Of a stretch of 23,306 nt of DNA, positions 18,865 to 23,306 are shown piece by piece (within the stretch, counting starts at the first letter, position 1; each line of letters starts with the position of its first letter). Source of the stretch: Deltaproteobacteria bacterium (GTDB taxonomy: Bacteria; Myxococcota_A; JAADFL01). The notes under the pieces were generated by a model. That model saw only the letters and a program-made list of their open reading frames with translations. It did no database searches and was not told the DNA's origin. The stretch is taken from positions 1 to 23,306 of the forward strand of contig JAADFL010000170.1 in the NCBI GenBank assembly GCA_013152945.1, in the 5' to 3' direction. The translations under genes and the position numbers were made by a program.

Positions 18865-19895
18865 GTATTTCGTTTTTATTCTTGCTCCTGTCTTTATCCA
18901 GCGTGGACCAGGGAAATTTAATATGCCAGGAACCTTTTGTCTTGTTGCTTGATAAATGTTGTACCCAAATAGCTTGGCCGGATGCCGAGAAAAGATTATT
19001 TGAGGAACTTAAGGCCATGGGGCTCTCCCCACGTTTGGTAGTAGCCCATATAAAGGATCTGGTTCCAGGTGGAGTTCCATTTCCGCTTGATAACGATGTA
19101 TCTGGTTGTGTCTTATGGTTATATCAGAAAAATGATACTTTGGTAGTTGGAGGATGGTTTCTAAACGAAGATTCACAGAATAATATAATAGTACAACGTT
19201 CAAGAGCACTTAAGGGTCTTGATCCAATTATCGCTGGGCTTTGGGCATCCGAGACAATCAGGGCCTGGGTATATAACAAAAATAACTTACAGGCTCCAAA
19301 CCGGGGAGAGGAACCTGTTGATGATAGTAACATCGTTCATGTATCTGCTGAAATGAATAGTAAATCAGTACCTCGTAACCCTTTGCCAGGTATAGAAACT
19401 GGTGCTCTCGTAGCTTGGTCAAAGGGAGGGACGGGGGTAAAAACAGGCCTGGCAGCGGCAATTACAGTACCACTAGTTGACTCTCTCCATATTCGAGTTG
19501 AAGCAATGGCCCTTACCATAGGAGCAAAAATAGGTGTAAGTGATATGTCGGCCGAGTTAAATTTTGCTGCAATAAGAGGTTGGCTCGTTTACCAAAGATT
19601 GTTAATGGATGGTGTCGATGCATGGTTCGGCATGGGCTCTGGGTTACTTTTTACATGGGCTACCGGATTTGGTGGACCGGATTACAACTCTGGTACGGAC
19701 TGGGGATTAGGCACCTATGTTGGAGCTAGAGTTGCATTTTCTATTCAACTGAATAAAGAGATATTCTTAAATGTTGGATTTGCTTTGGGAGCACCTTTCC
19801 CCAAAACCAGAGTGATATTGGCTGAAAGGGTGGTAGGGAGCTTGGAATTTCCCATGCTCGATTGTTCGGTATTACTCGGGTTGAAAATTTTCTGA
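18861..19895 (+). CDS. Exported protein, possible outer-membrane beta-barrel
   Basis: 344 residues from a TTG at 18861 that overlaps the preceding TGA (TTGA); GGGGGAG lies ten bases upstream. The N-terminus SISFLFLLLSLSSVDQG is a short signal peptide. Residues about 20-140 form a globular part with no recognised motif. Residues from about 175 alternate polar and hydrophobic positions in strand-like segments (GALVAWSKGG, GLAAAITVPLVDSLHIRVEA, VWFGMGSGLLFTW-like, GTYVGARVAFSIQL, IFLNVGFALGAPF) and the chain ends in Phe (VLLGLKIF), as many outer-membrane barrels do. It is probably the third member of the sigma-FecR operon. Function unknown. Confidence 0.65.
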   Translation: MSISFLFLLLSLSSVDQGNLICQEPFVLLLDKCCTQIAWPDAEKRLFEELKAMGLSPRLVVAHIKDLVPGGVPFPLDNDVSGCVLWLYQKNDTLVVGGWFLNEDSQNNIIVQRSRALKGLDPIIAGLWASETIRAWVYNKNNLQAPNRGEEPVDDSNIVHVSAEMNSKSVPRNPLPGIETGALVAWSKGGTGVKTGLAAAITVPLVDSLHIRVEAMALTIGAKIGVSDMSAELNFAAIRGWLVYQRLLMDGVDAWFGMGSGLLFTWATGFGGPDYNSGTDWGLGTYVGARVAFSIQLNKEIFLNVGFALGAPFPKTRVILAERVVGSLEFPMLDCSVLLGLKIF

Positions 19896-19913
19896 TCCAT
19901 TTTGTCAGTTCAG

Positions 19914-19944
19914 GACACTTTACTTCCAGAGGTGGAATGGTGTC
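19914..19944 (+). terminator. Hairpin between operon and VWA gene
   Basis: GACAC (19914-19918) and TTCCA (19924-19928) pair with TGGAA (19933-19937) and GTGTC (19940-19944) around a GAGG loop, with an internal loop between the two stem parts. No T-run follows, so it is a weak terminator or attenuator candidate. Confidence 0.25.
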
Positions 19945-19985
19945 TCTAAATCAAAAATAACCAGGAAGGGAAAGGAGAGCTTGGG

Positions 19986-21656
19986 ATGGAGTGTCATAGA
20001 AGAATAAAGCTGTATTTGTGGGTCCAGTGGATCGTCGTAATTGGCTCATTGATTTTAGTTTTTGGTGCTTGTACGAATGATCTGAAGCCGCTACACGACA
20101 AGAATGGTGCGGACACGGACGTGGATACGGACACGGACGTGGATACGGACACGGACGCGGACACTGACACTGACGCGGACACTGACACTGACGCGGACAC
20201 TGACACTGACGTGGACACTGACACTGACACTGACGCGGACACTGACACTGACATGGACACTGACACTGACGTGGACACTGACACTGACGTGGACACTGAC
20301 ACGGACGCAGATACTGACACGGACGCAGATACTGACGCGGACACTGACACTGACGCGGACACTGACACTGACGCGGATACTGACACTGACGTGGACACTG
20401 ACACTGACGCGGATACAGATACAGATACGGATACAGTTCGGTATGGAGACCTTGTGCCTGTTCCGAACAGTATAGATTTTGGTGATGTAATGATGGGATG
20501 TCATTCAGATTTCATAAGTGCCAGAATCATTAATCGCGGGAGTAAAAGCAGGGTTATCTCGGCCGTATACCTGGCCAAGGATTTTTCGGACAGCTTCCAA
20601 TTTACAACCCAGGGAGGTAGCGGGCCCTGGGTGGTACCTCCATTCGGTGAGTGGGTGGTGGAGGCCAGGTTTTCTCCCCAGAGCAATGGCGAGATTTCTG
20701 ACGAGTTGTTACTTTATTCCAATGATCCCGTGTCGGCAGAGATTAGTATATCCCTTCGAGGCCAAGGTGTTAATAGCTCGATAAGGACGGATGTTTTCCA
20801 CCAACCTGAAGATGGTTCCGCTGATGTGCTCTTCGTCGTAGACAATACTCCTTCGATGATGGATGAACAGTATGTACTGGCGGAAAATTTTCCTGTTTTT
20901 ATTAATCGGGCAATTTCACTGGGTATAACGTTTCACATAGGCGTTACTACTACCGACGTTGACGAGGGCGGGGAAAGGGGAGCCCTGGTGGCCAAGGAAG
21001 GGAACCCGAGGATAATCACCCGGGACACGCCCGACATCGAGAGGGTATTTGGAGATAACATTAAGGTGGGCACCCTGGGATCCGGCATAGAGCAAGGCCT
21101 GGAGGCTGCGAGGCTGGCGCTTGGGCCGGACCTGCTCATTCCTCTGGAAGATGGGGGCAACCAGGGCTTTGTCCGGGAGGAGGCCAAGCTCGCCGTGATA
21201 GTGGTGAGCGACGAGGACGACGGCTCTCCCTTGTCCCTGGACGAGTACGCAGAGTCGTTCAGGCGCATCAAGGGCACGCTGGCCGGGGAGAAGTTCACCT
21301 TCCACGCCATTGTGGCGACAGGAGAGGACTGTGGAACGACGGGTAAGCGGTACATCGACATTGCACATGCATCAGACGGCACGGTCCAGGACCTATGTGG
21401 TGACTGGTCGAGCACGTTGGAGCAGATAGCGGACAAGGTGTTTACCTTGCCCAGGGAGTTCAGGCTCTCCCACGAGCCAGTGGAGGGCTCGATAGCAGCG
21501 GTCGAGGTGAACGGTAGCCAGGTGGACCCTGGAACCGGTGGAGATACAGGATGGACCTATGTTGGCAGCATACGGTCGATAGTGTTCGGCAAGGATGATA
21601 CTCCTCCTGCAGGGGCCGAGATCAGAGTGATGTATAAGGCTGCCTGTATAGAGTAG
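19986..21656 (+). CDS. Asp-Thr linker lipoprotein with ASH-like and VWA domains
   Basis: 556 residues, start ATG with AAAGGAGAG about six bases upstream. A signal peptide ends in FGAC29, the probable lipidation site. Residues 43-150 are Asp-Thr/Ala/Val repeats. Residues about 151-262 resemble an ASH (choice-of-anchor D) domain: [52 protein letters not shown] von Willebrand A domain follows, with DNTPSM at 286-291, a MIDAS-like site in DxTxS form, then [20 protein letters not shown]. The C-terminal 60 residues carry a short beta domain ([15 protein letters not shown]). This is probably a surface adhesin or matrix-binding lipoprotein. It is more GC-rich than the operon before it and is likely transcribed separately. 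Confidence 0.8.
   Translation: MECHRRIKLYLWVQWIVVIGSLILVFGACTNDLKPLHDKNGADTDVDTDTDVDTDTDADTDTDADTDTDADTDTDVDTDTDTDADTDTDMDTDTDVDTDTDVDTDTDADTDTDADTDADTDTDADTDTDADTDTDVDTDTDADTDTDTDTVRYGDLVPVPNSIDFGDVMMGCHSDFISARIINRGSKSRVISAVYLAKDFSDSFQFTTQGGSGPWVVPPFGEWVVEARFSPQSNGEISDELLLYSNDPVSAEISISLRGQGVNSSIRTDVFHQPEDGSADVLFVVDNTPSMMDEQYVLAENFPVFINRAISLGITFHIGVTTTDVDEGGERGALVAKEGNPRIITRDTPDIERVFGDNIKVGTLGSGIEQGLEAARLALGPDLLIPLEDGGNQGFVREEAKLAVIVVSDEDDGSPLSLDEYAESFRRIKGTLAGEKFTFHAIVATGEDCGTTGKRYIDIAHASDGTVQDLCGDWSSTLEQIADKVFTLPREFRLSHEPVEGSIAAVEVNGSQVDPGTGGDTGWTYVGSIRSIVFGKDDTPPAGAEIRVMYKAACIE
20112..20435 (+). repeat. Asp-Thr/Ala/Val coding repeat, 54 dipeptide units
   Basis: 324 bases coding for 108 residues in which every second residue is Asp. 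Unlike the array at 12183, it has a higher-order 18-base period: DTDTDA or DTDTDV, with codons GACACTGACACTGACGCG or the GTG variant. Edges are more varied (GATACG, GATACA). It forms an acidic spacer between anchor and ASH domain and is prone to slippage. Confidence 0.95.
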
Positions 21657-21934
21657 CGCGTCAGTGAGGCGCACGAGGAAAACGATTATACAAGCATGTT
21701 TATTTATCCGGACTGGTATCCGGCTTTTGGCAAGAGGCCGAAGCAAGGACAGAAGAAGTTTCTGTCCCTGTTCGATCATTACCTTGGTGGTGAAGGATTG
21801 ATTGACGGGCTGGAGTATAAGAGAGGCTTCTTCAGTAGCTCAAATCCGAAATCCCAAATAAGGGCTGGCGCGGAGGGTGCTTCTCCGGTCGTCCCGTTCC
21901 CCTTGGCCCCGTCCTCACTTGCCCATCTTCATTT
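21657..21934. other. Convergent intergenic region with hairpins
   Basis: The 278 bases between the VWA gene stop and the ABC permease stop contain no recognised gene. Short stems cluster at 21722-21767. A plus-strand open frame from 21696 runs into the antisense of the permease and is not believed. Confidence 0.4.
21722..21767. terminator. Two adjacent hairpins, possible bidirectional terminator
   Basis: GGCTTTT (21722-21728) can pair with AGAGGCC (21733-21739), with two G-U pairs, around a GGCA loop. GGACAGAA (21747-21754) pairs perfectly with TTCTGTCC (21760-21767) around GAAGT. They lie between convergent genes. No T-run follows, so termination is a guess. Confidence 0.35.
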
Positions 21935-23065
21935 CTATTCCATCCTCCTTCTGAACAACGCACTGGCTGCCGCCAGTGTAACCAGTCCAATGGGTACCAG
22001 CGGCCATGCCATGGCAACAACCACATCCATTGATGGGTTTTCCAGGAATATGGTTCGAGAGAGCGTAACCATGTATTGTAGGGGATTGACATAGGTGAGC
22101 CAGCGTAACCAGTGAGGTATGTTTTCCACCGGCGTCGCAAAACCACACAATAATGTGGCAGGCACCAGATATGTGAACGTTCCCAAGAAAGCTTGCTGTT
22201 GTGTCTTGGCCAGTGAAGATACAAAGAGTCCGACCCCTACAGTGCTCTGGACAAAGATAAATATCGTTCCAAGCAGCAGGAAGAAGCCGGTGCTCGTTAG
22301 TGGGAGGTCAAAAATGAGCACGGCCATCGCAATCATGAACATCCCCTCAATTAAACCCAGAACAAGGGCAGGGACGCTTTTCCCAACCAGGATTTCAGTT
22401 GGCCGCAACGGAGATACCAGCAGTTGCTCGAAAGTGCCTAGCTCCCTTTCTCGTGCAACTGACAGCGATGTGATTAAAAGAACCACCAAGTTGCACAGAA
22501 TTCCAACCAGGGCGGCAACAGTGCTCCATGTTGAGTTTAAATTAGGATTGAACCACATTCGCGGTGCAAGGGTGGTCGACATTTCACGGTGCCCCTTCTT
22601 GCTCATGGTGTGGCTGGAACTCCATTCAGATACAAAGTTCTGAACGATCCTGTTTATGTATCCCTGTACCACCAATGCAGCGTTGGCGTTTCTTCCATCT
22701 GATATTACCTGGATGGAACCCGGGTTGCCCGCTTCCAGGGACTTTGAAAACGACTGCGCAATATGCACCGCGACAAGGATGTCTTGGGAATCGATTGCAT
22801 GTTTTACCGCTTCGAGGTCATGATAATACTTGATGTTGGAAAAAGTCGCAGGAATAGCCCGAAAGCGGCCAATCAGTTCCCGTGCTGCGTTTCCATCGTC
22901 CTCTGCATAGATGCCCAATCTCACGTTTCTCACTTCGTGGGTTGCGGCAAAACTGAATATCAACAACTGGATCAAGGGCGGAACCACCAGGAGGACACGG
23001 CTGCGGCGATCTCTCAATACGGCCAGGAATTCCTTTATAATCAATCTGATAATTCGGTTTGTCAT
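21935..23065 (-). CDS. ABC-2 type transporter permease (YbhR/YhhJ-like)
   Basis: 376 residues from the ATG at 23065 (minus strand), 14 bases after the upstream permease stop; AGGCAGGG lies about eight bases before it. The protein has one N-terminal transmembrane helix (RVLLVVPPLIQLLIFSFA), a large periplasmic domain at about 40-180 (VRLGIYAEDDG, ILVAVHIAQSFSKSLEAG), then five or so helices, with the family motif ARERELGTFEQLLVSPLRP and the C-terminal FATPVENIPHWLRWLTYVNP. This is the usual plan of paired exporter permeases that move drugs, lipids or polysaccharides out with a cytoplasmic ATPase. The ATPase should lie further upstream, outside the window. Confidence 0.9.
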   Translation of the reverse strand: MTNRIIRLIIKEFLAVLRDRRSRVLLVVPPLIQLLIFSFAATHEVRNVRLGIYAEDDGNAARELIGRFRAIPATFSNIKYYHDLEAVKHAIDSQDILVAVHIAQSFSKSLEAGNPGSIQVISDGRNANAALVVQGYINRIVQNFVSEWSSSHTMSKKGHREMSTTLAPRMWFNPNLNSTWSTVAALVGILCNLVVLLITSLSVARERELGTFEQLLVSPLRPTEILVGKSVPALVLGLIEGMFMIAMAVLIFDLPLTSTGFFLLLGTIFIFVQSTVGVGLFVSSLAKTQQQAFLGTFTYLVPATLLCGFATPVENIPHWLRWLTYVNPLQYMVTLSRTIFLENPSMDVVVAMAWPLVPIGLVTLAAASALFRRRME

Positions 23066-23079
23066 CACTCGGCCCTGCC

Positions 23080-23306
23080 TCATTCCAATGTTCTTGGCGT
23101 CTTTTTCGCCGTAATTGCGATGAAGACCGCACCCAGGCATGCCATCACGGTCGTGTCCGGAGCGAGTACCTGCCATATATCTCCAACGAGGAAGAGCGTT
23201 CGTAGAGAGGAAACAAAATATCGCGGCGCGAATACGTAGGTCAGGTATCGAATCGGCCAAGGCATGCTGTTGATCTCGAAAACGAGGCCGGAAAGAATGA
23301 ACGCCG
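23080..23306 (-). CDS. ABC-2 type transporter permease, C-terminal part (truncated by window edge)
   Basis: Open on the minus strand from the window edge to TGA at 23080-23082, covering the last 75 or so residues. The segment FILSGLVFEINSMPWPIRYL, then YVFAPRYFVSSLRTLFL, is the conserved C-terminal end of ABC-2 permeases, and a final hydrophobic helix follows (TVMACLGAVFIAITA). It is the YbhS-like partner of the following permease, and the two would form a heterodimer. The 5' part is outside the window. Confidence 0.85.
   Translation of the reverse strand, partial: AFILSGLVFEINSMPWPIRYLTYVFAPRYFVSSLRTLFLVGDIWQVLAPDTTVMACLGAVFIAITAKKTPRTLE

Noticed and set aside
19994-20404. Minus-strand open frame rich in Ser-Val across the Asp-Thr array
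   Set aside because: The array lacks stop codons in several frames because of its unit, so these Ser-Val frames, and the similar ones at 12092-12541, are by-products of the repeat.
20112-20435. CRISPR-like periodic repeat
   Set aside because: Units are contiguous with no unique spacers, and they are clearly coding.
21696-22094. Plus-strand open frame after the VWA gene
   Set aside because: Its second half is antisense to the ABC permease, and the first half resembles no known protein.

Overview
The window looks like a fragment of a Gram-negative, deltaproteobacterial or Myxococcota-like chromosome of moderate GC, probably from an uncultured lineage. This is inferred from several features: secreted cysteine-rich proteins, lipoproteins with long Asp-Thr linkers, PATAN (DUF4388) signalling proteins, ECF sigma modules tied to a caspase-like peptidase and to a FecR protein, and a choice-of-anchor/VWA lipoprotein. 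No tRNA, rRNA, CRISPR array or intact insertion sequence was seen.

Layout. (1) 1-5883, plus strand: a possible 3' end of an upstream gene, a sigma70-like promoter, then a tightly overlapping run of dapF, a receiver-like/GAF/GGDEF-like protein, a receiver-PATAN protein with a GTPase-like tail, and two tandem ICMT/PEMT-like membrane methyltransferases. Several signalling domains here have lost their catalytic motifs. (2) 6053-11916, plus strand: ECF sigma factor, zinc-finger anti-sigma factor, exported caspase-family peptidase with an EF-hand-like loop, and two cysteine-rich exported proteins. The genes overlap or are closely spaced, so this reads as one envelope-stress or proteolysis module. 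(3) 12075-15200, plus strand: a very large lipoprotein with an Asp-Thr linker and two different alpha/beta-hydrolases in one chain, a CocE/PepX-like one and a PHB-depolymerase-like one. Both have visible catalytic triads. (4) 15229-16172, minus strand: an exported protein whose reading frame breaks at a run of five G, with a family-like C-terminus continuing in another frame. (5) 16173-16906: a 734-base gene-poor stretch with short GC-rich repeats. (6) 16907-19895, plus strand: an AT-richer operon of a second ECF sigma factor, a FecR/TPR-like membrane protein and an exported, possibly beta-barrel, protein. (7) 19986-21656, plus strand: a second Asp-Thr-linker lipoprotein with an ASH-like domain and a VWA domain. 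(8) 21935-23306, minus strand: two ABC-2 exporter permeases, the upstream one cut by the window edge.

How the genes may work together. The two sigma modules each couple a transcription factor to a membrane sensor (zinc-finger anti-sigma or FecR) and to exported effectors. The extended lipoproteins would display hydrolase or adhesion domains away from the outer membrane. The dapF-linked cluster mixes a housekeeping lysine/peptidoglycan enzyme with a signalling pair that seems to work by protein interaction rather than catalysis. These functional links are inferred from gene order and motifs; no database search was run.
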